Counted from the stretch's first letter, positions 1 through 7,861 are shown. The stretch: DNA of 18,407 bases from Bifidobacteriaceae bacterium (GCA_031265345.1 JAISCU010000235.1:1-18407); one strand, 5' to 3'. Numbers and translations: made by a program. Notes: a model not told the origin generated them from the letters alone.

Positions 1-513
1 ACCTCTCCTGGCTTGGCCGCCTGGTGCGGCATCTGAGGCTGAACCCGCAGTCGTCTCCTTCACTTCGACCAGCAATCCCAGGGCCTCGGCGGTGTCGAAA
101 TAGGCGTACCGCTCGTAGCCCTTCTCTTCGAACCAGATCTGCTCGAAACCGAGGCCGGTCATCACATCAGCCTGGGTTGCCACGCCACTGGCGACATGGA
201 TTGACACGAAGCACACGGAGACACCGTGAGCGACTAGATGATCTCGCCAAGGGCTAGGCTCGTCGCCGACCGGTTCGATCACTTCAAACCAGAAGTTCTC
301 GGTGAACACATTCTCAGCGCGAAGCCGAACTGGATTGCGAAGGCGTCTTCCGCGATACTCAGTGAACGGCTGGACGCCCGATTCCGGGTGCGGGGCCTGC
401 GCAGCCGGCTCTACCGCCGGGAAGATGGAGCGCAACGCGGCTCCGGTGGCCCGCGCATCGTGGCTCACAATGCCGATCTTGACGATGTGACCGTTGGCCA
501 GAGGTCCATTCAC
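1..513 (-). CDS. VOC (glyoxalase/bleomycin-resistance fold) family protein, C-terminus cut by window edge
   Basis: The reading frame is open from a GTG at 513 to the window edge (171 codons, no stop). The GTG lies 4 nt after the stop of the upstream gene, with GGGGAG seven bases before it, so the two genes are co-translated. The N-terminus VKIGIVSHDARATG resembles the first beta-alpha unit of VOC proteins. FWFEVIEP (residues 74-81) followed by SPWRDHLVAHG matches the glutamate strand and helix of methylmalonyl-CoA-epimerase-like members, and LGLLVEVKE (145-153) is the usual closing strand with Glu150. By eye, the first metal-ligand His of that family is replaced by Lys12, and the His-His of the third strand is missing, so metal binding may be altered. 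The tail after residue 153 is rich in Ala and Gly, so the stop is probably near. The substrate is unknown; its place after glycosidases suggests an isomerase, epimerase or lyase acting on a sugar derivative or aglycone, which is inference. Confidence 0.7.
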   Translation of the reverse strand, partial: MNGPLANGHIVKIGIVSHDARATGAALRSIFPAVEPAAQAPHPESGVQPFTEYRGRRLRNPVRLRAENVFTENFWFEVIEPVGDEPSPWRDHLVAHGVSVCFVSIHVASGVATQADVMTGLGFEQIWFEEKGYERYAYFDTAEALGLLVEVKETTAGSASDAAPGGQARRG

Positions 514-517
514 GGTG

Positions 518-2653
518 TCACTCCCCACCATTGGCGCCGGGCCGCCCCAAAAATTCGACCACGGCGTAAGTCTCGAGCCTGCCAATCTCCACCTGGACGC
601 GGCCATCCTGGGCGACCGCTGGCACGTCGACCGGATCAGCGCCCGGGCGGTACAGGCGAGCGGTTGTGATCGGCTCAGGGACACGCAGTTTGACTCCTAG
701 GCTTTCCCACGGCGCCATGCGATCACGCGATTCGTCGTAGCGGTAGTTCACAAGATGCAGAGCGACGCCACCTCCCGGGGTGACGACCGTGTTGACACCG
801 ATGTCTGTGCCGACCCCCTCCAGAATCACCTGACGGTCTTCGACCATTTGATCAACCGGTTGGCGGTCCGTCGCGGCAACTACCGCTGGCCCGGCCGCGG
901 CGAGCCGACCGGCGGCATCGTCCGCGAGATTGACGGCGTATTCGCCAACGATGATGACCTGACCGCCCGCGGCCGCGTAGGCGCGCAACTCATTGTCCTG
1001 TTCGGCGCTGACCGTGCGGCAGTCCGGCACCAGGACGTACTTGTAGCGGGCCAGACGGGCCGCCGTGACGTCGTTGGGCCTGGCGCCTTGTTCGGGCAAA
1101 GCGATCGAATCGAACGGAATCGCGGCCTCGGCGATCTCGCGGATGACGCGCCAATAGGCGATTCGCTGGTCCTCCGGGATGGCGCCGAACTCGACGTAGG
1201 CAGAGGCTGTCGCCCAACGCGGGCCGGTCACCTCTCCGTTGTTGGCATCCGCGATCGGATAGAGGACCGCGACCTCGTTGGCAGAGGTGTGCGACCTCAA
1301 GTGGTCGGTCTGAGCCAACACTCCGCCGACTTCGTCGAGCAACGGCTTGGGGGCCCAGAACGAATCCTCGATCTCGCTGCCCATCCATGAGCCATAAGGG
1401 AATGTCATTGAGGCTCCCATGGCGGCGCCTTCGTAGAAGGAGCAGCGCAACCGGTCGTGGCAACGTCCTTGCGCGACCGCCGTCGCGAGCTCCGGAATCA
1501 CCCCGCCGTACGGGTTTTCGGCGATCAGCACGTCGCGGCCACGGGCTTGACCCAGGACGTGACGGAACCACCAAGGCTGGGCGTACTGAGTCGAGTGCAT
1601 CTCCGTCACCATGATGTCGACCGAATCAATGATCGGATCGTATTCGGGGTTGCCGTTGTAGAAGTTTCCCGCCACCATGACCTCGCGTCCTTTGGACCGT
1701 CCGTACTCTTTGATGTAGGCGGCGAGTTCCGCGAAATAGCGCTGGTGGGCCAGCAAGTTGTAACGAGCGAATTCGCGCGCCAAGGGCAGCGTGACCACAG
1801 CCGTGTAAGGCTTGATCCCACGCGCGCGAAGGTATTCGGCGTAGTCGAAGGCGTCCAGCTCCATGCCCGCCAACTCGGCTGGAAGGGCAGCTGGCTCCAA
1901 CTGGCGCAGATGCTCGCGGAACCCGGCCAGGCAATCCTTGCAGAAACAGCCACCGTAGCCGAAGGCGCCGAAGGGCGTCTCCGATTCGTCCAGTTGCACG
2001 CCGCTGACGCCTGCGTCAATCTGTACACGGATCACCGCTTTCAAGTACTCCCGCCAGACTGGATTGTTGCGGTCCATGAAATGGCAAACGTGATCCCGAT
2101 CCGGACACATCACCCAGCGGCCCAGCAAGGGCTCTCCCGCCAGATCGCGACTGCAGCATTCTTCCCACAGGTCGGTGACCGCTTGGCCAGCGGAATTGAC
2201 CAGTCCTTCGGGGAAGTATTCCGCGAATGCTGGCCAATCGGCCGGGCCCTGGCTGGCGGTGAACTCCCGCAGGCCCAACCACCCGCGTTGGCCGTCACCG
2301 CGCAGTTCGTTCAGTGCCAGCACACGGCCGTCCTCGCTCAACTCGACTGGGAACTCCCAGCCTTGCGCCTCGAAGACAACCCCGAACACTTCCACCCCGC
2401 GTTCCACACAGGCCGCCACGAACTCGGAGTCGTTGACGTGGCCATGGAAACGAAACCGGGCGGGCACGTCCTGATACGCCTCCTGCTCCAGAAATGGCAA
2501 CGATATGGAGCCGCCTCCCAGCACTGACCACACCAACGTGGTGGCGCGCATGTCAGTCAGCTCGTCGATCATTCTCAATCGCCGCGAGGGCAAACTCGGG
2601 TGATAGTTGTGTTGATTGGGATACCAACCATCGAAATAGACACCGCGCCTCAT
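518..2653 (-). CDS. Glycosidase-like TIM-barrel protein with GH42-type trimerisation domain
   Basis: The protein has 711 residues. The ATG at 2653 is preceded by AAAGGAG with a 5-nt spacer. No signal peptide is visible, so it is probably cytoplasmic. Residues 1 to about 440 look like a TIM barrel of the hypothetical glycosyl hydrolase type (GHL6-like): GVYFDGWYPNQHNYHPS at the start, GVSGVQLDESETPFGAFG (215-232) at a strand end, then a CFCKDC cysteine cluster (236-241). Acidic residues in catalytic-like positions are Asp222, Glu223, Glu225, Glu351 (VTEMHS) and Glu379 (IAENPYGG). Residues 458-575 resemble the GH42 beta-galactosidase trimerisation domain (YKYVLVPDCRTVSAEQDNEL, then AAGGQVIIVGEYA). 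Residues 615-711 form a beta-rich C-terminal domain with ALHLVNYRYD. The activity is unknown; family-level assignment is by motif only. It follows GH78 in the same orientation but has its own promoter, and it is nearly fused to the VOC gene. Confidence 0.75.
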   Translation of the reverse strand: MRRGVYFDGWYPNQHNYHPSLPSRRLRMIDELTDMRATTLVWSVLGGGSISLPFLEQEAYQDVPARFRFHGHVNDSEFVAACVERGVEVFGVVFEAQGWEFPVELSEDGRVLALNELRGDGQRGWLGLREFTASQGPADWPAFAEYFPEGLVNSAGQAVTDLWEECCSRDLAGEPLLGRWVMCPDRDHVCHFMDRNNPVWREYLKAVIRVQIDAGVSGVQLDESETPFGAFGYGGCFCKDCLAGFREHLRQLEPAALPAELAGMELDAFDYAEYLRARGIKPYTAVVTLPLAREFARYNLLAHQRYFAELAAYIKEYGRSKGREVMVAGNFYNGNPEYDPIIDSVDIMVTEMHSTQYAQPWWFRHVLGQARGRDVLIAENPYGGVIPELATAVAQGRCHDRLRCSFYEGAAMGASMTFPYGSWMGSEIEDSFWAPKPLLDEVGGVLAQTDHLRSHTSANEVAVLYPIADANNGEVTGPRWATASAYVEFGAIPEDQRIAYWRVIREIAEAAIPFDSIALPEQGARPNDVTAARLARYKYVLVPDCRTVSAEQDNELRAYAAAGGQVIIVGEYAVNLADDAAGRLAAAGPAVVAATDRQPVDQMVEDRQVILEGVGTDIGVNTVVTPGGGVALHLVNYRYDESRDRMAPWESLGVKLRVPEPITTARLYRPGADPVDVPAVAQDGRVQVEIGRLETYAVVEFLGRPGANGGE

Positions 2654-2687
2654 GGTCGCTCCTTTGCGCTAGATTGGGCCTCTTGCG

Positions 2688-2717
2688 ACAATAACTTCCG
2701 ACGGTGGGGCGCGTCAA
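2688..2717 (-). promoter_or_regulatory. Predicted sigma70-type promoter of the glycosidase-like/VOC unit
   Basis: On the minus strand, TTGACG (2717-2712) is separated by 18 nt from TATTGT (2693-2688). This would start transcription about 28-35 nt before the ATG at 2653. The gap between GH78 and this gene (2654-2887, 234 bp) otherwise holds the palindrome at 2734-2745 and a weak CCGCC/GGCGG hairpin just after the GH78 stop with no T-run. No gene is evident in it. Confidence 0.5.
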
Positions 2718-2733
2718 GTACCGTCAGAATGTG

Positions 2734-2745
2734 CGAAAGCTTTCG
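2734..2745. promoter_or_regulatory. Perfect 12-bp palindrome, candidate operator
   Basis: CGAAAGCTTTCG is a perfect 12-bp palindrome beginning 17 bp upstream of the -35 box of the promoter above. A 14-bp version read on the minus strand, ACGAAAGCTTTCGC, differs by one base from the site at 5663-5676 in the GH78/GH5 region. The shared sequence in two regulatory gaps of one locus suggests the same DNA-binding protein. Its position upstream of -35 would fit activation or looping more easily than simple blocking. Confidence 0.45.
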
Positions 2746-2887
2746 TTCTCTCAAACTCGGGCCAGGCACCACCGGGGCTATCGCGCCGAAAGGAGCAGGC
2801 GTCATGGATACGTCCGGCGGTCGGCATGCGCCAACGGCCTGGCGACGTCTCCCCGTCACCCGCCCGGATGGCGGCCCAACCATGGCG

Positions 2888-5548
2888 TCAAGCGACGGCG
2901 GGCGCGGTGACACACAGGCGGTGCCGGCCGGCTGTCAGCCACTCGGGTGCCGCGGCGCCCTCCAGCCGGACCGTTGACTGATCCGTCACGGGCAGGTTCA
3001 GCCACGCCGCCGCTCCGGTGGGCACGCTCAGATCGATCACCAAGTCACCACGCGAGTCGATGCGCCAATCGATAGCCACTTCGCCAATTCCCGCGCGAAT
3101 GGACGCGCGTGCCCAGGTGACGCCCGCCGCCGGGCGCGGCTGCACCGCGACGCCTTGGTAGCCGGGGCGGTCCCACATCGGTTCCAGGCCGGCAATGAAC
3201 CGATACATCCAGTCAACGACCGCGCCATAGGCGTAGTGGTTGAAGGACACCATGACGTCATCACTGACCGTGTCCATGGCGCCGGTGTGAATGGACCCGT
3301 CCGGCTTGATCGCGTCCCAGCGCTCCCACACTGTGGTGGCCCCCCGATCCACTTGATAGAGCCAGGACGGCGGGTCGTGCCGCAGCAGCATCTGATAGGC
3401 CTCGTGGACGTGGCCACTGCGGGCCAGCGCAAACAGGACCAGGCGGGCGCCCACGAAGCCAGTGGCGATCCTTCCTTCGAACGCTGCGACCGAAGCCGCC
3501 AACCCTTCCGCCACGAGTCTCCTTTCCCGTTGAGGGGCGATTTCATACTCCAAAGCCAGCGCGGCGCCGGTCTGGGTCCGATAGGCGTCGTCCCGCCAAC
3601 GCCGCCACGATTCGGCGGCCACCTGGTCACCGACGGACGAATAGACGGTGGCCCTGGCCGGGTCCCCCACAAGCGCCTCGGCCGCTGCCAACAAGCGCGC
3701 TGAACGCACGTAGAAGGCGTTGGCGACGAATTGGGGAGTCACCTTGGACTCCCACGGTCGCGTGCCGGGCGCGTCAGGGTCCAGCCAATCGCCCCATTGG
3801 AAGGGCTCATCGGGGACCACGATCGCCTCGCCGGCGCGACGGCGCAGGTGCTCCACCCACCCTCGCATGGGCTGCAAGTTCTGTGCCAGCACGGCCGGGT
3901 CGCCATACGACTCGTAGATCGCGGCCGGAATCAAGGTGACAGCGTCGGCCCAACCTGAACGCCCCCATGGATCGGCCAGGATTCCATCCATGACGAGTTC
4001 GCCCGGCTCGAACACATTGGGCACGGTGGAGGGCACCGATCCGTCCTCGCGCTGCTCCAGCGCGAGGTCACGCAACCATGAATCCCAGAACGGCGCGGCG
4101 TTGACGAGGGTGTTCGCAGTGGCCGCGAAGGCTGCGGCATCGCCCGTCCAGCCCAACCGCTCGTCGCGTTGGGGGCAGTCCGTTGGCACTGACATGAAAT
4201 TGGACCTCAACGACCACAACGCGTTGGCGTGGAACTGATTCAGGGCTTGGTCCGAGCAGGCGAAACTGGACCGGGGGGCCAAGTCGCAGCTCACCGCGCG
4301 TGCCAACCCGGACAGCACTTCGGGTTTGCCGACCACGTCGCAGTGACGGAAGCCGTGGTAGGTGTGGGTCGGCTCGAGTTCGCTGATCCCGTCGTGACCC
4401 AAGACGTAGGTGTCCACAGGTCTGGCCCGCCGGAGCGAACGGGTATGCAATGTGCCATCCGGGTCCAGCACCTCAGCGTGGCGGATGGTCACCTGGTCGC
4501 CTGTCCGGCCTCGCACGGTCAGCTTCACCCAACCAGCCAGATTCTGACCACTGTCCAGCATCACCCTGTCGTCGAGCCGGGTCAGCTCCATGGGCAATTC
4601 CGCCACGACTCGTACCCCTGGACCTGGACGAGGCGTCAGCAGGCCCGTGTCCGTGGCCACGATGCTGACGGTCGGCCAGGAGCTGTCATCGAACCCGGCG
4701 CGGGAGAACTCCTCGCCGGTCAATCTCAGATCAGCCACGGTTCCGCCGTAGAGGCTTGTGCTCCTAACGGCTCCGAAACCACCGCGCCAGCCAGCGTCCG
4801 AAACCACCGTGGCCGCGGCGGCGCCGGCCAAGTCGATCTCCAGTTGGACAAGACCCGCCAGGCGGCCGCCGTAGACATCGTGGCGACCGGCGCCGCCCAG
4901 GCGGCCGCGGAACCAGCCGTCGCCCAATACCAGGCCAATGCCGTTGGCGCCCACTTGCAGGAGCTCCGTGACGTCCCAGCACTGGGCCAGGAGACGCCTA
5001 TCGTACGGAGTCCAGCCGGGATTCATGTATTCGTCATTTGCCCGGCGTCCGTTTATCCACACCTCATAGAACCCTTGAGCCGGCGCGTACAACCGCGCCC
5101 GCCGCACCCCAGCGGGCAGGTCGAACTCGTGGCGCAACAGGGGCGCTGGGCCCTCGAATTCCGAAGCGATCGAAATCAGTTGAGCACGCCAGTCCTGGGC
5201 GCCTAGTCCGCCTTCGGCAAGAACCGGCGCGCTCCACTGGGTCCATCCGTCGGCAAAAGCCACCCGGACCTTGTATTGGCGCACCTCACGTGCGGTCAGG
5301 GGACCCGGCGGCGCCACCACGCCGATGGCTCGGCGGCCGAGCGTGACCGCTTCGACTCTCCACTCGTCGTCCTGATCCTTCCGCCAGGCTATCTGGTGTC
5401 CCAGTTGCGTCCCGGCCTGGCCATCCAGCGACCAGGTCAGGCGAACGGGCTCCAGCGGAAGGCCAATCAATGCGCCGGAGAACTGGGTGGACAACGCCGC
5501 CACTCGAACGGCGTCGGTTGTGCGGTCAAAGCCGGGGAGCTGGGACAT
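2888..5548 (-). CDS. GH78 alpha-L-rhamnosidase
   Basis: This 886-residue protein removes terminal alpha-L-rhamnose from glycosides. The ATG at 5548 follows GGAGG by 4 nt. The N-terminal part (about 20-420) holds the beta-sandwich and rhamnose-binding-like domains usual for the family, including APAQGFYEVWINGRR (155-169), NPGWTPYDRR and LGDGWFRGRLG (208-218). The (alpha/alpha)6 barrel carries the GH78 hallmark PTDCPQRDERLGWTGDAAAF (455-474), in which Glu463 is the expected general acid, and TTVWERWDAIKPDGS (738-752), in which Glu742 is the expected general base. A C-terminal beta-sandwich ends the protein (about 790-886). The length is normal for the family. There is no signal peptide, so the rhamnoside must be imported first. 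It is divergent from GH5 and shares its control region. The aglycone or sugar to which rhamnose is attached cannot be read from the sequence. Confidence 0.95.
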   Translation of the reverse strand: MSQLPGFDRTTDAVRVAALSTQFSGALIGLPLEPVRLTWSLDGQAGTQLGHQIAWRKDQDDEWRVEAVTLGRRAIGVVAPPGPLTAREVRQYKVRVAFADGWTQWSAPVLAEGGLGAQDWRAQLISIASEFEGPAPLLRHEFDLPAGVRRARLYAPAQGFYEVWINGRRANDEYMNPGWTPYDRRLLAQCWDVTELLQVGANGIGLVLGDGWFRGRLGGAGRHDVYGGRLAGLVQLEIDLAGAAAATVVSDAGWRGGFGAVRSTSLYGGTVADLRLTGEEFSRAGFDDSSWPTVSIVATDTGLLTPRPGPGVRVVAELPMELTRLDDRVMLDSGQNLAGWVKLTVRGRTGDQVTIRHAEVLDPDGTLHTRSLRRARPVDTYVLGHDGISELEPTHTYHGFRHCDVVGKPEVLSGLARAVSCDLAPRSSFACSDQALNQFHANALWSLRSNFMSVPTDCPQRDERLGWTGDAAAFAATANTLVNAAPFWDSWLRDLALEQREDGSVPSTVPNVFEPGELVMDGILADPWGRSGWADAVTLIPAAIYESYGDPAVLAQNLQPMRGWVEHLRRRAGEAIVVPDEPFQWGDWLDPDAPGTRPWESKVTPQFVANAFYVRSARLLAAAEALVGDPARATVYSSVGDQVAAESWRRWRDDAYRTQTGAALALEYEIAPQRERRLVAEGLAASVAAFEGRIATGFVGARLVLFALARSGHVHEAYQMLLRHDPPSWLYQVDRGATTVWERWDAIKPDGSIHTGAMDTVSDDVMVSFNHYAYGAVVDWMYRFIAGLEPMWDRPGYQGVAVQPRPAAGVTWARASIRAGIGEVAIDWRIDSRGDLVIDLSVPTGAAAWLNLPVTDQSTVRLEGAAAPEWLTAGRHRLCVTAPAVA

Positions 5549-5590
5549 CTTGCCTCCAACGGGTTGCGGGCCCGAGTTTCGGGCGGGTTT

Positions 5591-5604
5591 TCGCCAATTG
5601 GCGA
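5591..5604. promoter_or_regulatory. Perfect 14-bp palindrome between GH78 and GH5
   Basis: TCGCCAATTGGCGA is a perfect 14-bp palindrome placed 43 bp before the GH78 start codon and 11 bp before the predicted -35 box of GH5. A DNA-binding protein here could affect both genes. The motif TCGCCA recurs at 5629-5634 and 5673-5678, each time within the decamer TCGCCAGTCT, the two decamers starting 44 bp apart. Confidence 0.45.
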
Positions 5605-5614
5605 CACTTCTGCA

Positions 5615-5643
5615 TTGACGTGTCGTTATCGCCAGTCTAGTCT
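5615..5643 (+). promoter_or_regulatory. Predicted promoter of GH5-ThuA
   Basis: TTGACG (5615-5620) and TAGTCT (5638-5643) are separated by 17 nt. The -10 box is weak. A second inverted repeat, CGACAC (5602-5607) with GTGTCG (5620-5625), overlaps the -35 box, and GTCTAG (5635-5640) with CTAGAC (5652-5657) overlaps the -10 box. The opposite strand carries TAGACT in the same place, a possible -10 of GH78, but I could not find a convincing -35 for it. Confidence 0.4.
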
Positions 5644-5663
5644 AAAAGTTGCTAGACATGTGA

Positions 5664-5675
5664 CGAAAGATTTCG
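5664..5675. promoter_or_regulatory. Candidate operator downstream of the GH5 promoter
   Basis: CGAAAGATTTCG has 5-bp perfect arms around a 2-bp centre. It lies between the predicted GH5 promoter and the GH5 ribosome binding site, where a bound protein would block transcription. The 14-bp window ACGAAAGATTTCGC matches 13 of 14 bases of the site at 2733-2746 (read on the minus strand). A further short palindrome, CAACG-A-CGTTG, sits at 5687-5697. Confidence 0.45.
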
Positions 5676-5708
5676 CCAGTCTTCGGCAACGACGTTGAAG
5701 GAGGGACT

Positions 5709-7106
5709 ATGCCTGATTCATCAAGCGGATTCGTCCGGGCCGCTGGGCGCCAGATCCTCGATCCGACCGGCCAACCGATCCGGTTGCGAGGAGTGAACTT
5801 GGGCGGAATGCTCAACATGGAGCATTTCGTGACAGGCTTCGTGGCGACAGAGAACCTGATGAGGACATCGCTGGTCGAAGTCCTGGGCGCCACCCGCTCA
5901 GAACTGTTCTTCGGCCACCTCCTTCAGGCCATGTTCGCCGAATCCGACGCGCAGTTGCTTCAAGACATGGGCGTGAACTCGGTCCGCATCGGATTCAACT
6001 ACCACCATTTCGAAGACGACCTGGCGCCGTTCACCCTCAAGGCCACCGGCCTGACGCTGCTGGACCGAGTCGTGGACCTGTGCGCCAAGCACGGCATCTA
6101 CTCGATTCTCGATTTCCATGCGTTGCCGGGCGGTCAGAACGCTGGGTGGCATTCCGACAACCCCACGCACCTTCCCCTGCTCTGGCAATACAGGCACTTC
6201 CAAGACCGGGCGATCTGGCTGTGGGAGCAATTGGCGGCCCATTACCGCGACAACCCATGGGTCGCTGGCTACAACCTTCTGAACGAGCCCGCCGACCCGA
6301 CCGGGCAGGCGGTGGCAGCGTTCTATCGCCGGCTGATGCCAGCGGTGCGGGCCGTCGATCCGAATCACATGTTGTTCGTCGACGGCAACCGCTACGCCAC
6401 CGAATTCGATGTCTTCGACGAACCTTGGGACAACACCGTTTACACGTGCCATGACTACGCCATCGCCAGTCTCAGAAGGGAAGGGTCCTACCCGGGCCTG
6501 ACTGACGGCGAGTGGTTCGACGCCTCGAGGCTTCAGGCCAAGTTCCTTCAGCGCACCGCCTATGCGCGCGCCACCGGCACGCCTTTGTACGTGGGGGAAT
6601 TCGCGCCCATCTACACCGGAGACACTATTCGCGATCAGCAGCTTTATCAGATCTTGGAAGACCAACTGGCGATCTACCGTGAGCATGGCGCCGGCTGGTG
6701 CACCTGGATGTATAAGGACCTGGGCCGCCAAGGACTGGTTGGGGTTCGGTCCGACACGCCCTACAGACGCCGCTTCGACAAATTCGTCGAGAAGAAGCAA
6801 CGTTTGGCCACCGACGCCTGGGGCACGGATTTCAGCGCTGTGGCGCCGATCATAGATCCGGTGGTCGAATTGGTGAAGCGCGAGTTCCCGGATTTCGACG
6901 GTTATCCATGGGGAACCGAGTATTGGGTTCAAACCCTGGTTCCTCATATTGTGTTCGCCCAACCGATGGTCGGCGAATATGCCAACGCCTTCAGGGACCT
7001 GGACGCCGCCGAACTGACGGCTCTGGCCGAGTCTTTCACTTTAGCCAATTGCGATCTGCGCGAGGGCCTGCATGATCGCCTAAGCGCCGACTTAGGGGAG
7101 AAATGA
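5709..7106 (+). CDS. GH5 (cellulase-superfamily) beta-glycosidase
   Basis: The protein has 465 residues; the ATG at 5709 follows AAGGAGG by 4 nt. RLRGVNLGGMLNMEHF (25-40) is the typical opening of GH5 exo-glucanase-like barrels, then MGVNSVRIGFNYHHFED with Arg93. The acid/base is Glu193 in GYNLLNEPAD and the nucleophile Glu297 in LYVGEFAPI; His248 and Trp333 (WCTWMYKD) are further expected active-site residues. It has no signal peptide, carbohydrate-binding module or membrane segment, so it acts in the cytoplasm on an imported substrate. The region after residue 345 is longer than in a minimal GH5. GH5 covers many specificities, including diglycosidases that cleave rutinosides, so rhamnosyl-glucose chemistry is possible but not shown. 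Two TTA leucine codons, rare in such GC-rich DNA, lie near the 3' end (7041-7043 and 7092-7094). The stop overlaps the next start as ATGA. Confidence 0.9.
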   Translation: MPDSSSGFVRAAGRQILDPTGQPIRLRGVNLGGMLNMEHFVTGFVATENLMRTSLVEVLGATRSELFFGHLLQAMFAESDAQLLQDMGVNSVRIGFNYHHFEDDLAPFTLKATGLTLLDRVVDLCAKHGIYSILDFHALPGGQNAGWHSDNPTHLPLLWQYRHFQDRAIWLWEQLAAHYRDNPWVAGYNLLNEPADPTGQAVAAFYRRLMPAVRAVDPNHMLFVDGNRYATEFDVFDEPWDNTVYTCHDYAIASLRREGSYPGLTDGEWFDASRLQAKFLQRTAYARATGTPLYVGEFAPIYTGDTIRDQQLYQILEDQLAIYREHGAGWCTWMYKDLGRQGLVGVRSDTPYRRRFDKFVEKKQRLATDAWGTDFSAVAPIIDPVVELVKREFPDFDGYPWGTEYWVQTLVPHIVFAQPMVGEYANAFRDLDAAELTALAESFTLANCDLREGLHDRLSADLGEK

Positions 7107-7783
7107 CAAACGTATTGGTGTTCGCAGGACGGGGTCGTTACGCGGACCAATGGCATGACTATGTCGCCACGTCACACGCTATCGCGACCGCATTGGCCGG
7201 CATGGGTCTCGACGTGACGGTCAGTTCCAAGGCGATCGAGGCGCTGGCAAACCTTGATGACATCGACTTGCTGGTCGTCAACGCTGGCCACGGACCGGTC
7301 AACGAGGACTACGACGGGTCTGATGCCGAGTTGGCTCCCGCTCGCGCGGGCGTCGACGCATACCTCGACCGGGCCGGTCCGGTGGCCTGCTTCCACACCG
7401 CCATGGGCAGTCTCTGGGACAACCCACGTTGGGCGCCGTTGTTCGGCGCAGCCTGGGTGGACGGTCAGTCGTACCATCCAGACCTGGGACCATGCGTGAT
7501 CGAAACGGTTCCCGGCGCGCATCGGCTCGCCGATGGTCTGGGGGATTTCGAAACCGTCGACGAAAGGTACTCGTCCCTTGCCCTGTCGCGTCGGCTCGAG
7601 CCCTATCTGGTCTACCAGCATGACGGCATAACCGAACCCCTTGCCTGGGCCTGGGAAGCGGACGGCCGCCGGGCCGTCTGCAACACCTTGGGACACGACG
7701 CGGCCGGCTACGGGCCAGGTCGGCTCGAGGTGCTGCGGCGCGAAGTCGACTGGTTGCTCGGCGGCGACCGGAAGGACGCCTGA
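7103..7783 (+). CDS. ThuA-like domain protein (class I glutamine amidotransferase-like fold)
   Basis: This 226-residue protein starts 4 nt inside the end of GH5 (ATGA), with AGGGGAG just upstream, so it is translationally coupled. The Rossmann-like start MTNVLVFAGRGRYADQWH, the IDLLVVNAGHG strand, CFHTAMGSLWDNPRW (96-110), GQSYHP (121-126), VDERYSS (152-158) and the closing TLGHDAAGYG (195-204) follow the usual order of ThuA-family proteins. His98 stands where related amidotransferases have their nucleophile elbow, so glutaminase activity is not expected. ThuA proteins are common beside sugar oxidoreductases and are tied to trehalose and other disaccharide use, but their reaction is not settled. 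Coupling to GH5 implies a role on the GH5 substrate or product, perhaps handling a keto-sugar; this is inference. Confidence 0.85.
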   Translation: MTNVLVFAGRGRYADQWHDYVATSHAIATALAGMGLDVTVSSKAIEALANLDDIDLLVVNAGHGPVNEDYDGSDAELAPARAGVDAYLDRAGPVACFHTAMGSLWDNPRWAPLFGAAWVDGQSYHPDLGPCVIETVPGAHRLADGLGDFETVDERYSSLALSRRLEPYLVYQHDGITEPLAWAWEADGRRAVCNTLGHDAAGYGPGRLEVLRREVDWLLGGDRKDA

Positions 7784-7861
7784 GATCGGGCCAGACAGGG
7801 TTTGGCACGTCGGGGTCGGTATGGCCGATGCCGTGGGCGCGGCCTACGATCACATCAGAGC

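Noticed and set aside
1457..2527. Long plus-strand open frame (356 codons) opposite the glycosidase-like gene
   Set aside because: It is the mirror of a well-supported gene in GC-rich DNA, with no domain motifs. The same applies to 4229-5206 opposite GH78 and to 5898-6962 opposite GH5.
2804..2977. Plus-strand 58-codon frame beginning MDTSGG, with AAAGGAG 8 nt upstream
   Set aside because: The ribosome binding site is good, but the frame overlaps the 3' end of the GH78 gene on the other strand, has low-complexity composition rich in Gly, Arg and Pro, and resembles nothing I know. It is probably chance.
7661..7678. Inverted repeat GACGGCC/GGCCGTC with a 4-nt loop
   Set aside because: It is inside the ThuA coding region, about 100 bp before the stop, and has no T-run, so it is unlikely to be a terminator.
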